From the NCBI RefSeq assembly GCF_964355755.1, contig NC_092677.1, forward strand, positions 21,176,101 to 21,240,100: a DNA stretch of 64,000 nucleotides, in the 5' to 3' direction. Below, one piece after another: positions 48,170 through 61,718 of the stretch. Position 1 is the first letter of the stretch. Each line of letters starts with the position of its first letter. The stretch comes from Antedon mediterranea (lineage: Eukaryota > Echinodermata > Crinoidea > Comatulida > Antedonidae). The notes under the pieces were generated by a model. The model did not search any database. It was not told the DNA's origin and was given only the letters and a program-made list of their open reading frames with translations. The position numbers and the translations under genes were made by a program.

Positions 48170-49215
48170 CTTCAAATCGCATTTTGAGACGTTTTAGACC
48201 ATTTTGTGATTTTCGAAAAAAACTTGTTAACATAAAAACACCAAAGTGCTCAGAATACCTTCAAATCGCATTTGGAGACGTTTTAGACCATTTTGTGATT
48301 TTCGTAAAAACTTGTTAACATAAAAACACCAAAGTGCTTAGAAAAGTTTCAAATCGCATTTGGAGACGTTTTAGACCATTTTGTTCATTTCGATGAAACT
48401 TGGTTACACAAAAACATCAAATTGCACAAAATGGCTTAATATGGTATGGGAAAACGTTTTAGACCTTTTTGAACATTTCGAGAAAACTTTTTCACACAAA
48501 ACTTCAAAGTGTACAGAATAGCTTCAAATCGCATTAGAAACCGTTTTAGACCATTTTGAGCATTTCGAAAAAACTTTTTCACACAAAACATCAAAGTTTA
48601 CAAAATAGCTTCAAATCACATTTGGAGACGTTTTAGACCATTTTGTGATTTTCAAAAAAACTTGTTAACATAAAAACACCAAAGTTCTCAGAATACCTTC
48701 AAATCGCATTTTGAGACGTTTTAGACCATTTTGTGATTTTCGGAAAAACTTGTTAACATAAAAACACCAAAGTGCTCAGAATACCTTCAAATCGTATTTT
48801 GAGACGTTTTAGACAATTTTGTGATTTTCGAAAAAACTTGTTAACATAAAAACACCAAAGTGCTTAGAAAAGCTTCAAATCGCATTTGAAGACGTTTTAG
48901 ACCATTTTGTGCATTTCGATGAAACTTGGTTACACAAAAACATCAAAGTGTACAGAATAGCTTCAAATCGCATTAGAAACCGTTTTAGACCATTTTAAGC
49001 ATTTCGAAAAAACTTTTTCACACAAAACATCAAAGTGTACAAAATAGCTTCAAATCGCATTTGGAGACGTTTTAGACAATTTTGTGATTTTCGAGAAAAA
49101 CTTGTTTACATAAAAACACCAAAGTGCTCAGAATAGCTTCCAATCGCATTTTGAGACGTTTTAGACCCTTTTGTGCATTTCGATGAAACTTGGTTACACA
49201 AAAACATCAAAGTGC
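48170..49215 (+). repeat. Duplicated segment, copy 1 (offset 1369 bp)
   Basis: Anchors TTCGTAAAAA (48301 and 49670), GGTATGGG (48443 and 49812) and CGGAAAAACT (48741 and 50110) are all 1369 bp apart. The offset is 1370 at the upstream edge because copy 1 has one extra A near 48218. Copy 1 is itself matched to 25449-26690 at offset 22473. Confidence 0.87.
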
Positions 49216-49539
49216 TTAAAATCACATTTTGAGCATTTCGTTAAAACTTTTCACACAAAAACATCAAAGTCCACAAAATAGCTTAATATCGTATTTAAAA
49301 AAGTTTTAGACCATTTTGAGCATTTCGAAAAAACTTTTTCACACAAAACATCAAAGTTTACAAAATAGCTTCAAATCGCATTTGGAGACGTTTTAGACCA
49401 TTTTGTGATTTTCGAAAAAACTTGTTAACATAAAAACACCAAAGTTCTCAGAATACCTTCAAATCGCATTTTGAGACGTTTTAGACCATTTTGTGATTTT
49501 CGAAAAAACAACATAAAAACACCAAAGTGCTCAGAATAC

Positions 49540-50584
49540 CTTCAAATCGCATTTTGAGACGTTTTAGACCATTTTGTGATTTTCGAAAAAACTTGTTAAC
49601 ATAAAAACACCAAAGTGCTCAGAATACCTTTAAATCGCATTTGGAGACGTTTTAGACCATTTTGTGATTTTCGTAAAAACTTGTTAACATAAAAACACCA
49701 AAGTGCTTAGAAAAGTTTCAAATCGCATTTGGAGACGTTTTAGACCATTTTGTTCATTTCGATGAAACTTGGTTACACAAAAACATCAAATTGCACAAAA
49801 TGGCTTAATATGGTATGGGAAAACGTTTTAGACCATTTTGAACATTTCGAGAAAACTTTTTCACACAAAACTTCAAAGTGTACAGAATAGCTTCAAATCG
49901 CATTAGAAACCGTTTTAGACCATTTTGAGCATTTCGAAAAAACTTTTTCACACAAAACATCAAAGTTTACAAAAAAGCTTCACATCACATTTGGAGACGT
50001 TTTAGACCATTTTGTGATTTTCAAAAAAACTTGTTAACATAAAAACACCAAAGTGCTCAGAATACCTTCAAATCGCATTTTGAGACGTTTTAGACCATTT
50101 TGTGATTTTCGGAAAAACTTGTTAACATAAAAACACCAAAGTGCTCAGAATACCTTCAAATCGTATTTTGAGACGTTTTAGACAATTTTGTGATTATCGA
50201 AAAAACTTGTTAACATAAAAACACCAAAGTGCTTAGAAAAGCTTCAAATCGCATTTGGAGACGTTTTAGACCATTTTGTGCATTTCGATGAAACTTGGTT
50301 ACACAAAAACATCAAAGTGTACAGAATAGCTTCAAATCGCATTAGAAACCGTTTTAGACCATTTTGAGCATTTCGAAAAAACTTTTTCACACAAAACATC
50401 AAAGTGTACAAAATAGCTTCAAATCGCATTTGGAGACGTTTTAGACAATTTTGTGATTTTCGAAAAAACTTGTTTACATAAAAACACCAAAGTGCTCAGA
50501 ATAGCTTCCAATCGCATTTTGAGACGTTTTAGACCCTTTTGTGCATTTCGATGAAACTTGGTTACACAAAAACATCAAAGTGCT
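49540..50584 (+). repeat. Duplicated segment, copy 2 (offset 1369 bp)
   Basis: Collinear with 48170-49215. Copy-specific changes include CACATCACATTTGG near 49980 and GATTATCG near 50193. It continues into an alpha block with the CACAGTAG form of D, whereas copy 1 continues into C-d. Confidence 0.87.
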
Positions 50585-50843
50585 TAAAATCACAGTAGAA
50601 ACCGTTTTAGACCATTTTGAGCATTTCGTTAAAATTTTTCACAGAAAAACATCAAAGAGCAAAAAATAGCTTAATATCGTATTTAAAAACGTTTTAGACC
50701 ATTTTGAGCATTTCGACAAAACTTTTTCACACAAAACATCAAAGTGTACAGATAAGCTTCAAATCGCATTTGGAGACGTTTTAAACCATTTTGAGCATTT
50801 CGATAAAATTTTACACACAAAAACATCAAAGTCCACAAAATAG

Positions 50844-52534
50844 CTTAATATCGTATTTAAAAACGTTTTAGACCATTTTGAGCATTTCGAAAAAACTTTT
50901 CCACACAAAACATCAAAGTTTACAAAATAGCTTCAAATCGCATTTGGAGACGTTTTAGACCATTTTGTGATTTTCGAAAAAACTTGTTAACATAAAAACA
51001 CCAAAGTGCTCAGAATACCTTCAAATCGTGTTTTGAGACGTTTTAGACCATTTTGTAATTTTCGAAAAAACTTGTTAACATAAAAACACCAAAGTGCTCA
51101 GAATACCTTCACATCGCATTTTGAGACGTTTTAGACCATTTTGTGATTTTCGAAAAAACTTGTTAACATAAAAACACCAAAGTGCTTAGAAAAGCTTGAA
51201 ATCGCATTTGGAGACGTTTTAGACCATTTTGTGCATTTCGATGAAACTTGGTTACACAAAAACATCAAAGTGCTTAAAATCACATTAGAAACCGTTTTAG
51301 ACCATTTTGAGCATTTCGTTAAAACTTTTCACACAAAAACATCAAAGTCCACAAAATAGCTTAATATCGTATTTAAAAACGTTTTAGACCATTTTCAGCA
51401 TTTCGAAAAAACTTTTCCACACAAAACATCAAAGTTTACAAAATAGCTTCAAATCGCATTTGGAGACGTTTTAGACCATTTTGTGATTTTCGAAAAAACT
51501 TGTTAACATAAAAACACCAAAGTGCTCAGAATACCTTCAAATCGCATTTGGAGACGTTTTAGACCCTTTTGTGCATTTCGATGAAACTTGGTTACACAAA
51601 AACATCAAAGTGCTTAAAATCACATTAGAAACCGTTTTAGACCATTTTGAGCATTTCGTTAAAATTTTTCACAGAAAAACATCAAAGAGCAAAAAATATC
51701 TTAATCTCGTATTTAAAAACGTTTTAGACCATTTTTAGCATTTCGACAAAACTTTTTCACACAAAACATCAAAGTGTACAAAATAGCTTCAAATCGCATT
51801 TGGAGACGTTTTAACCCATTTTGAGCATTTCGATAAAATTTTACACACAAAAACATCAAAGTGCACAAAATAGCTTAATATGGTATTTAAAAACGTTTTA
51901 GACCATTTTGAGCATTTCAACAAAACTTTTTCTCACAAAACATCAAAGTGTACAGAATAGCTTCAAATCGCATTTGGAGACGTTTTAGACCATTTTGTGC
52001 ATTTCGATGAAACTTGGTTACACAAAAACATCAAAGTGCTTAAAATCACATTTTGAGCATTTCGTTAAAACTTTTCACACAAAAACATCAAAGTCCACAA
52101 AATAGCTTAATATCGTATTTAAAAACGTTTTAGACCATTTTGAGCATTTCGAAAAAACTTTTCCACACGAAACATCAAAGTTTACAAAATAGCTTCAAAT
52201 CGCATTTGGAGACCTTTTAGACCATTTTGTGATTTTCGAAAAAACTTGTTAACATAAAAACACCAAAGTGCTCAGAATACCTTCAAATCGTGTTTTGAGA
52301 CGTTTTAGACCATTTTGTAATTTTCGAAAAAACTTGTTAACATAAAAACACCAAAGTGCTCAGAATTCCTTCACATCGCATTTTGAGACGTTTTAGACCA
52401 TTTTGTGATTTTCGAAAAAACTTGTTAACATAAAAACACCAAAGTGCTTAGAAAAGCTTGAAATCGCATTTGGAGACGTTTTAGACCATTTTGTGCATTT
52501 CGATGAAACTTGGTTACACAAAAACATCAAAGTG
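50844..52534 (+). repeat. Duplicated segment, copy 1 (offset 2855 bp)
   Basis: Private variants ATTTTCAGCATTTCG (51391 and 54246) and ATTTTTAGCATTTCG (51731 and 54586) recur at exactly 2855 bp. It contains a complete alpha unit from 51534 flanked by beta monomers. GAGACCTTTTAG near 52210 is private to this copy. Confidence 0.89.
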
Positions 52535-53580
52535 TACAGAATAGCTTCAAATCGCATTAGAAACCGTTTTAGACCATTTTGAGCATTTCGAAAAAACTTT
52601 TTCACACAAAACATCAAAGTGTACAAAATAGCTTCAAATCGCATTTGGAGACGTTTTAGACAATTTTGTGATTTTCGAAAAAACTTGTTTACATAAAAAC
52701 ACCAAAGTGCTCAGAATAGCTTCCAATCGCATTTTGAGACGTTTTAGACCCTTTTGTGCATTTCGATGAAACTTGGTTACACAAAAACATCAAAGTGCTT
52801 AAAATCACAGTAGAAACCGTTTTAGACCATTTTGAGCATTTCGTTAAAATTTTTCACAGAAAAACATCAAAGAGCAAAAAATAGCTTAATATCGTATTTA
52901 AAAACGTTTTAGACCATTTTGAGCATTTCGACAAAACTTTTTCACACAAAACATCAAAGTGTACAGATAAGCTTCAAATCGCATTTGGAGACGTTTTAAA
53001 CCATTTTGAGCATTTCGATAAAATTTTACACACAAAAACATCAAAGTGCACAAAATAGCTTAATATGGTATTTAAAAACGTTTTAGACCATTTTGAGCAT
53101 TTCAACAAAACTTTTTCTCACAAAACATCAAAGTGTACAGAATAGCTTCAAATCGCATTTGGAGAAGTTTAAGACCATTTTGTGCATTTCGATGAAACTT
53201 GGTTACACAAAAACATCAAAGTGCTTAAATTCCCATTTTGAGCATTTCGTTAAAACTTTTCACACAAAAACATCAAAGTCCACAAAATAGCTTAATATCG
53301 TATTTAAAAACGTTTTAGACCATTTTGAGAATTTCGAAAAAACTTTTTCACACAAAACATCAAAGTTTACAAAATAGCTTCAAATCGCATTTGGAGACGT
53401 TTTAGACCATTTTGTGATTTTCGAAAAAACTTGTTAACATAAAAACACCAAAGTGCTCAAAATACCTTCAAATCGCATTTGGAGACGTTTTAGACCATTT
53501 TGTGATTTTCGAAAAAACTTGTTAACATAAAAACACCAAAGTGCTTAGAAAAGTTTCAAATCGCATTTGGAGACGTTTTA
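52457..53580 (+). repeat. Duplicated segment, copy 1 (offset 6921 bp)
   Basis: Shares CTTAAATTC (53224 and 60145) and TTTTGAGAATTTCG (53324 and 60245) with the region 59380-60500, both offset 6921. It has a small cluster of substitutions not seen elsewhere: GGAGAAGTTTAAGACC near 53161 and AATTCCCATTTTG near 53229, after which CATTTTTATCATTTCG appears near 53585. Confidence 0.82.
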
Positions 53581-53698
53581 GACCATTTTTATCATTTCGA
53601 TGAAACTTGGTTACACAAAAACATCAAAGTGCTTAAAATCACATTTTGAGCATTTCGTTAAAACTTTTCACACAAAAACATCAAAGTCCACAAAATAG

Positions 53699-55389
53699 CT
53701 TAATATCGTATTTAAAAACGTTTTAGACCATTTTGAGCATTTCGAAAAAACTTTTCCACACAAAACATCAAAGTTTACAAAATAGCTTCAAATCGCATTT
53801 GGAGACGTTTTAGACCATTTTGTGATTTTCGAAAAAACTTGTTAACATAAAAACACCAAAGTGCTCAGAATACCTTCAAATCGTGTTTTGAGACGTTTTA
53901 GACCATTTTGTAATTTTCGAAAAAACTTGTTAACATAAAAACACCAAAGTGCTCAGAATACCTTCACATCGCATTTTGAGACGTTTTAGACCATTTTGTG
54001 ATTTTCGAAAAAACTTGTTAACATAAAAACACCAAAGTGCTTAGAAAAGCTTGAAATCGCATTTGGAGACGTTTTAGACCATTTTGTGCATTTCGATGAA
54101 ACTTGGTTACACAAAAACATCAAAGTGCTTAAAATCACATTAGAAACCGTTTTAGACCATTTTGAGCATTTCGTTAAAACTTTTCACACAAAAACATCAA
54201 AGTCCACAAAATAGCTTAATATCGTATTTAAAAACGTTTTAGACCATTTTCAGCATTTCGAAAAAACTTTTCCACACAAAACATCAAAGTTTACAAAATA
54301 GCTTCAAATCGCATTTGGAGACGTTTTAGACCATTTTGTGATTTTCGAAAAAACTTGTTAACATAAAAACACCAAAGTGCTCAGAATACCTTCAAATCGC
54401 ATTTGGAGACGTTTTAGACCCTTTTGTGCATTTCGATGAAACTTGGTTACACAAAAACATCAAAGTGCTTAAAATCACATTAGAAACCGTTTTAGACCAT
54501 TTTGAGCATTTCGTTAAAATTTTTCACAGAAAAACATCAAAGAGCAAAAAATATCTTAATCTCGTATTTAAAAACGTTTTAGACCATTTTTAGCATTTCG
54601 ACAAAACTTTTTCACACAAAACATCAAAGTGTACAAAATAGCTTCAAATCGCATTTGGAGACGTTTTAACCCATTTTGAGCATTTCGATAAAATTTTACA
54701 CACAAAAACATCAAAGTGCACAAAATAGCTTAATATGGTATTTAAAAACGTTTTAGACCATTTTGAGCATTTCAACAAAACTTTTTCTCACAAAACATCA
54801 AAGTGTACAGAATAGCTTCAAATCGCATTTGGAGACGTTTTAGACCATTTTGTGCATTTCGATGAAACTTGGTTACACAAAAACATCAAAGTGCTTAAAA
54901 TCACATTTTGAGCATTTCGTTAAAACTTTTCACACAAAAACATCAAAGTCCACAAAATAGCTTAATATCGTATTTAAAAACGTTTTAGACCATTTTGAGC
55001 ATTTCGAAAAAACTTTTCCACACGAAACATCAAAGTTTACAAAATAGCTTCAAATCGCATTTGGAGACGTTTTAGACCATTTTGTGATTTTCGAAAAAAC
55101 TTGATAACATAAAAACACCAAAGTGCTCAGAATACCTTCAAATCGTGTTTTGAGACGTTTTAGACCATTTTGTAATTTTCGAAAAAACTTGTTAACATAA
55201 AAACACCAAAGTGCTCAGAATACCTTCACATCGAATTTTGAGACGTTTTAGACCATTTTGTGATTTTCGAAAAAACTTGTTAACATAAAAACACCAAAGT
55301 GCTTAGAAAAGCTTGAAATCGCATTTGGAGACGTTTTAGACCATTTTGTGCATTTCGATGAAACTTGGTTACACAAAAACATCAAAGTG
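53699..55389 (+). repeat. Duplicated segment, copy 2 (offset 2855 bp)
   Basis: Collinear with 50844-52534 over 1691 bp. The last C (55312) corresponds to the C at 52457, after which copy 1 turns into GTGTACAGAATAG and copy 2 into the usual C-d. ATCGAATTTTGAG near 55230 is private to copy 2. Confidence 0.89.
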
Positions 55390-58300
55390 CTTAAAATCAC
55401 ATTTTGAGCATTTCGTTAAAACTTTTCACACAAAAACATCAAAGTCCACAAAATAGCTTAATATCGTATTTAAAAACGTTTTAGACCTTTTTGAGCATTT
55501 CGAAAAAACTTTTCCACACAAAACATCAAAGTTTACAAAATAGCTTTAAATCGCATTTGGAGACGTTTTAGACCATTTTGTTCATTTCGATGAAACAAAA
55601 ACACAAAAACATCAAATTGCACAAAATGGCTTAATATGATATGGGAAAACGTTTTAGACCATTTTGAACATTTCGTTAAAAGTTTTCACAAAAAAACATC
55701 AAAGTCCACAAAATAGCTTAATATCGTATTTAAAAACGTTTTAGGCCATTTTGAGCATTTCGAAAAAACTTTTTCACACAAAACATCAAAGTTTACAAAA
55801 TAGCTTCAAATCGCATTTGGAGACGTTTTAGACCATTTTGTGATTTTCAAAAAAACTTGTTAACATAAAAACACCAAAGTGCTCAGAATACCTTCAAATC
55901 GCATTTTGAGACGTTTTAGACCATTTTGTGATTTTCGAAAAAACTTGTTAACATAAAAACACCAAAGTGCTCAGAATACCTTCAAATCGTGTTTTGAGAC
56001 GTTTTAGACCATTTTGTGATTTTGGAAAAACTTGTTAACATAAAAACACCAAAGTGCTCAGAATACCTTCAAATCGCATTTGGAGACGTTTTAGACCATT
56101 TTGTGATTTTCGAAAAAACTTGTTAACATAAAAACACCAAAGTGCTCAGAAAAGCTTCAAATCGCAATTGGAGACGTTTTAAACCATTTTGTTCATTTCG
56201 ATGAAACTTGGTTACACAAAAACATCAAATTGCACAAAATGGCTTAATATGGTATGGGAAAACGTTTTAGACCATTTTGAACATTTCGAGAAAACTTTTT
56301 CACACAAAACTTCAAAGTGTACAGAATAGCTTCAAATCGCATTAGAAACCGTTTTAGACCATTTTGAGCATTTCGAAAAAACTTTTTCACACAAAACATC
56401 AAAGTTTACAAAATAGCTTCAAATCGCATTTGGAGACGTTTTAGACCATTTTGTGATTTTCGAAAAAACTTGTTAACATAAAAACACCAAAGTGCTCAGA
56501 ATACCTTCAAATCGCATTTTGAGACGTTTTAGACCATTTTATGATTTTCGAAAAAACTTGTTAACATAAAAATACCAAAGTGCTCAGAATACCTTCAAAT
56601 CGTGTTTTGAGACGTTTTAGACCATTTTGTGATTTTCGAAAAAACTTAACATAAAAACACCAAAGTGCTCAGAATACCTTCAAATCGCATTTGGAGACGT
56701 TTTAGACCATTTTGTGATTTTGGAAAAAACTTGTTAACATAAAAACACCAAAGTGCTTAGAAAAGCTTCAAATCGCATTTGGAGACGTTTTAGACCCTTT
56801 TGTGCATTTCGATGAAACTTGGTTACACAAAAACATCAAAGTGCTTAAAATCACAGTAGAAACCGTTTTAGACCATTTTGAGCATTTCGTTAAAATTTTT
56901 CACAGAAAAACATCAAAGAGCAAAAAATAGCTTAATATCGTATTTAAAAACGTTTTAGACCATTTTGAACATTTCGACAAAACTTTTTCACACAAAACAT
57001 CAAAGTGTACAGATAAGCTTCAAATCGCATTTGGAGACGTTTTAAACCATTTTGAGCATTTCGATAAAATTTTACACACAAAAACATCAAAGTGCACAAA
57101 ATAGCTTAATATGGTATTTAAAAACGTTTTAGACCATTTTGAGCATTTCAACAAAACTTTTTCTCACAAAACATCAAAGTGTACAGAATAGCTTCAAATC
57201 GCATTTGGAGACGTTTTAGACCATTTTGTGCATTTCGATGAAACTTGGTTACACAAAAACATCAAAGTGCTTAAAATCACATTTTGAGCATTTCGTTAAA
57301 ACTTTTCACACAAAAACATCAAAGTCCACAAAATAGCTTAATATCTTATTTAAAAACGTTTTAGACCATTTTGAGCATTTCGAAAAAACTTTTTCACACA
57401 AAACATCAAAGTTTACAAAATAGCTTCAAATCGCATTTGGAGACGTTTTAGACCATTTTGTGATTTTCGAAAAAACTTGTTAACATAAAAACACCAAAGT
57501 GCTCAGAATACCTTCAAATCGCATTTGGAGACGTTTTAGACCATTTTGTGATTTTCGAAAAAACTTGTTAACATAAAAACACCAAAGTGCTTAGAAAAGC
57601 TTCAAATCACATTTGGAGATGTTTTAGACCATTTTGTGCATTTCGATGAAACTTGGTTACACAAAAACATCAAAGTGCTTAAAATCACATTTTGAGCATT
57701 TCGTTAAAACTTTTCACACAAAAACATCAAAGTCCACAAAATAGCTTAATATCGTATTTAAAAACGTTTTAGACCATTTTGAGCATTTCGAAAAAACTTT
57801 TCCACACAAAACATCAAAGTTTACAAAATAGCTTCAAATCGCATTTGGAGACGTTTTAGACCATTTTGTGATTTTCGAAAAAACTTGTTAACATAAAAAC
57901 ACCAAAGTGCTCAGAATACCTTCAAATCGTGTTTTGAGACGTTTTAGACCATTTTGTAATTTTCGAAAAAACTTGTTAACATAAAAACACCAAAGTGCTC
58001 AGAATACCTTCACATCGCATTTTGAGACGTTTTAGACCATTTTGTGATTTTCGAAAAAACTTGTTAACATAAAAACACCAAAGTGCTTAGAAAAGCTTGA
58101 AATCGCATTTGGAGACGTTTTAGACCATTTTGTGCATTTCGATGAAACTTGGTTACACAAAAACATCAAAGTGCTTAAAATCACATTTTGAGCATTTCGT
58201 TAAAACTTTTCACACAAAAACATCAAAGAGTAATAAATAGCTTAATATCGTATTTAAAAACGTTTTAGACCATTTTGAGCATTTCGACAAAATTTTTTCA

Positions 58301-59377
58301 AACAAAACATCAAAGTGTACAGAATAGCTTTAAATCGCATTTGGAGACGTTTTAGACCATTTTGTTCATTTCGATGAAACAAAAACACAAAAACATCAAA
58401 TTGCACAAAATGGCTTAATATGATATGGGAAAACGTTTTAGACCATTTTGAACATTTCGTTAAAAGTTTTCACACAAAAACATCAAAGTCCACAAAATAG
58501 CTTAATATCGTATTTAAAAACGTTTTAGACCATTTTGAGCATTTCGAAAAAACTTTTTCACACAAAACATCAAAGTTTACAAAATAGCTTCAAATCGCAT
58601 TTTGAGACGTTTTAGACCATTTTGTGATTTTCGAAAAAACTTGTTAACATAAAAACACCAAAGTGCTCAGAATACCTTCAAATCGCATTTTGAGACGTTT
58701 TAGACCATTTTGTGATTTTCGAAAAAACTTGTTAACATAAAAACACCAAAGTGCTCAGAATACCTTCAAATCGCATTTGGAGACGTTTTAGACCATTTTG
58801 TGATTTTCGTAAAAACTTGTTAACATAAAAACACCAAAGTGCTTAGAAAAGTTTCAAATCGCATTTGGAGACGTTTTAGACCATTTTGTTCATTTCGATG
58901 AAACTTGGTTACACAAAAACATCAAATTGCACAAAATGGCTTAATATGGTATGGGAAAACGTTTTAGACCATTTTGAACATTTCGAGAAAACTTTTTCAC
59001 ACAAAACTTCAAAGTGTACAGAATAGCTTCAAATCGCATTAGAAACCGTTTTAGACCATTTTGAGCATTTCGAAAAAACTTTTTCACACAAAACATCAAA
59101 GTTTACAAAATAGCTTCAAATCACATTTGGAGACGTTTTAGACCATTTTGTGATTTTCAAAAAAACTTGTTAACATAAAAACACCAAAGTGCTCAGAATA
59201 CCTTCAAATCGCATTTTGAGACGTTTTAGACCATTTTGTGATTTTCGGAAAAACTTGTTAACATAAAAACACCAAAGTGCTCAGAATACCTTTAAATCGT
59301 ATTTTGAGACGTTTTAGACAATTTTGTGATTTTCGAAAAAACTTGTTAACATAAAAACACCAAAGTGCTTAGAAAAG

Positions 59378-60500
59378 CTTCAAATCGCATTTGGAGACGT
59401 TTTAGACCATTTTGTGCATTTCGATGAAACTTGGTTACACAAAAACATCAAAGTGTACAGAATAGCTTCAAATCGCATTAGAAACCGTTTTAGACCATTT
59501 TGAGCATTTCGAAAAAACTTTTTCACACAAAACATCAAAGTGTACAAAATAGCTTCAAATCGCATTTGGAGACGTTTTAGACAATTTTGTGATTTTCGAA
59601 AAAACTTGTTTACATAAAAACACCAAAGTGCTCAGAATAGCTTCCAATCGCATTTTGAGACGTTTTAGACCCTTTTGTGCATTTCGATGAAACTTGGTTA
59701 CACAAAAACATAAAAGTGCTTAAAATCACAGTAGAAACCGTTTTAGACCATTTTGAGCATTTCGTTAAAATTTTTCACAGAAAAACATCAAAGAGCAAAA
59801 AATAGCTTAATATCGTATTTAAAAACGTTTTAGACCATTTTGAGCATTTCGACAAAACTTTTTCACACAAAACATCAAAGTGTACAGATAAGCTTCAAAT
59901 CGCATTTGGAGACGTTTTAAACCATTTTGAGCATTTCGATAAAATTTTACACACAAAAACATCAAAGTGCACAAAATAGCTTAATATGGTATTTAAAAAC
60001 GTTTTAGACCATTTTGAGCATTTCAACAAAACTTTTTCTCACAAAACATCAAAGTGTACAGAATAGCTTCAAATCGCATTTGGAGATGTTTTAGACCATT
60101 TTGTGCATTTCGATGAAATTTGGTTACACAAAAACATCAAAGTGCTTAAATTCACATTTTGAGCATTTCGTTAAAACTTTTCACACAAAAACATCAAAGT
60201 CCACAAAATAGCTTAATATCGTATTTAAAAACGTTTTAGACCATTTTGAGAATTTCGAAAAAACTTTTTCACACAAAACATCAAAGTTTACAAAATAGCT
60301 TCAAATCGCATTTGGAGACGTTTTAGACCATTTTGTGATTTTCGAAAAAACTTGTTAACATAAAAACACCAAAGTGCTCAGAATACCTTCAAATCGCATT
60401 TGGAGACGTTTTAGACCATTTTGTGATTTTCGAAAAAACTTGTTAACATAAAAACACCAAAGTGCTTAGAAAAGTTTCAAATCGCATTTGGAGACGTTTT
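59378..60500 (+). repeat. Duplicated segment, copy 2 (offset 6921 bp)
   Basis: Collinear with 52457-53580. Copy-specific variants are GAGATGTTTT near 60083, GAAATTTGG near 60115 and CATAAAAGTGC near 59709. Confidence 0.82.
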
Positions 60501-61718
60501 AGACCATTTTTTGCATTTCGATGAAACTTGGTTACACAAAAACATCAAAGTGCTTAAAATCACATTTTGAGCATTTCGTTAAAACTTTTCACACAAAAAC
60601 ATCAAAGTCCACAAAATAGCTTAATATCGTATTTAAAAACGTTTTAGACCATTTTGAGCATTTCGAAAAAACTTTTCCACACAAAACATCAAAGTTTACA
60701 AAATAGCTTCAAATCGCATTTGGAGACGTTTTAGACCATTTTGTGATTTTCGAAAAAACTTGTTAACATAAAAACACCAAAGTGCTCAGAATACCTTCAA
60801 ATCGTGTTTTGAGACGTTTTAGACCATTTTGTAATTTTCGAAAAAACTTGTTAACATAAAAACACCAAAGTGCTCAGAATACCTTCACATCGCATTTTGA
60901 GACGTTTTAGACCATTTTGTGATTTTCGAAAAAACTTGTTAACATAAAAACACCAAAGTGCTTAGAAAAGCTTGAAATCGCATTTGGAGACGTTTTAGAC
61001 CATTTTGTGCATTTCGATGAAACTTGGTTACACAAAAACATCAAAGTGCTTAAAATCACATTAGAAACCGTTTTAGACCATTTTGAGCATTTCGTTAAAA
61101 CTTTTCACACAAAAACATCAAAGTCCACAAAATAGCTTAATATCGTATTTAAAAACGTTTTAGACCATTTTGAGCATTTCGAAAAAACTTTTCCACACAA
61201 AACATCAAAGTTTACAAAATAGCTTCAAATCGCATTTGGAGACGTTTTAGACCATTTTGTGATTTTCGAAAAAACTTGTTAACATAAAAACACCAAAGTG
61301 CTCAGAATACCTTCAAATCGTATTTTGAGACGTTTTAGACAATTTTGTGATTTTCGAAAAAACTTGTTAACATAAAAACACCAAAGTGCTTAGAAAAGCT
61401 TCATATCGCATTTGGAGACGTTTTAGACCATTTTGTGCATTTCGATGAAACTTGGTTACACAAAAACATCAAAGTGCTTAAAATCACATTTTGAGCATTT
61501 CGTTAAAACTTTTCACACAAAAACATCAAAGAGCAAAAAATAGCTTAATATCGTATTTAAAAACGTTTTAGACCATTTTGAGCATTTCGACAAAACTTTT
61601 TCACACAAAACATCAAAGTGTACAAAATAGCTTCAAATCGCATTTGGAGACGTTTTAGACAATTTTGTGATTTTCGAAAAAACTTGTTTACATAAAAACA
61701 CCAAAGTGCTAAGAATAG

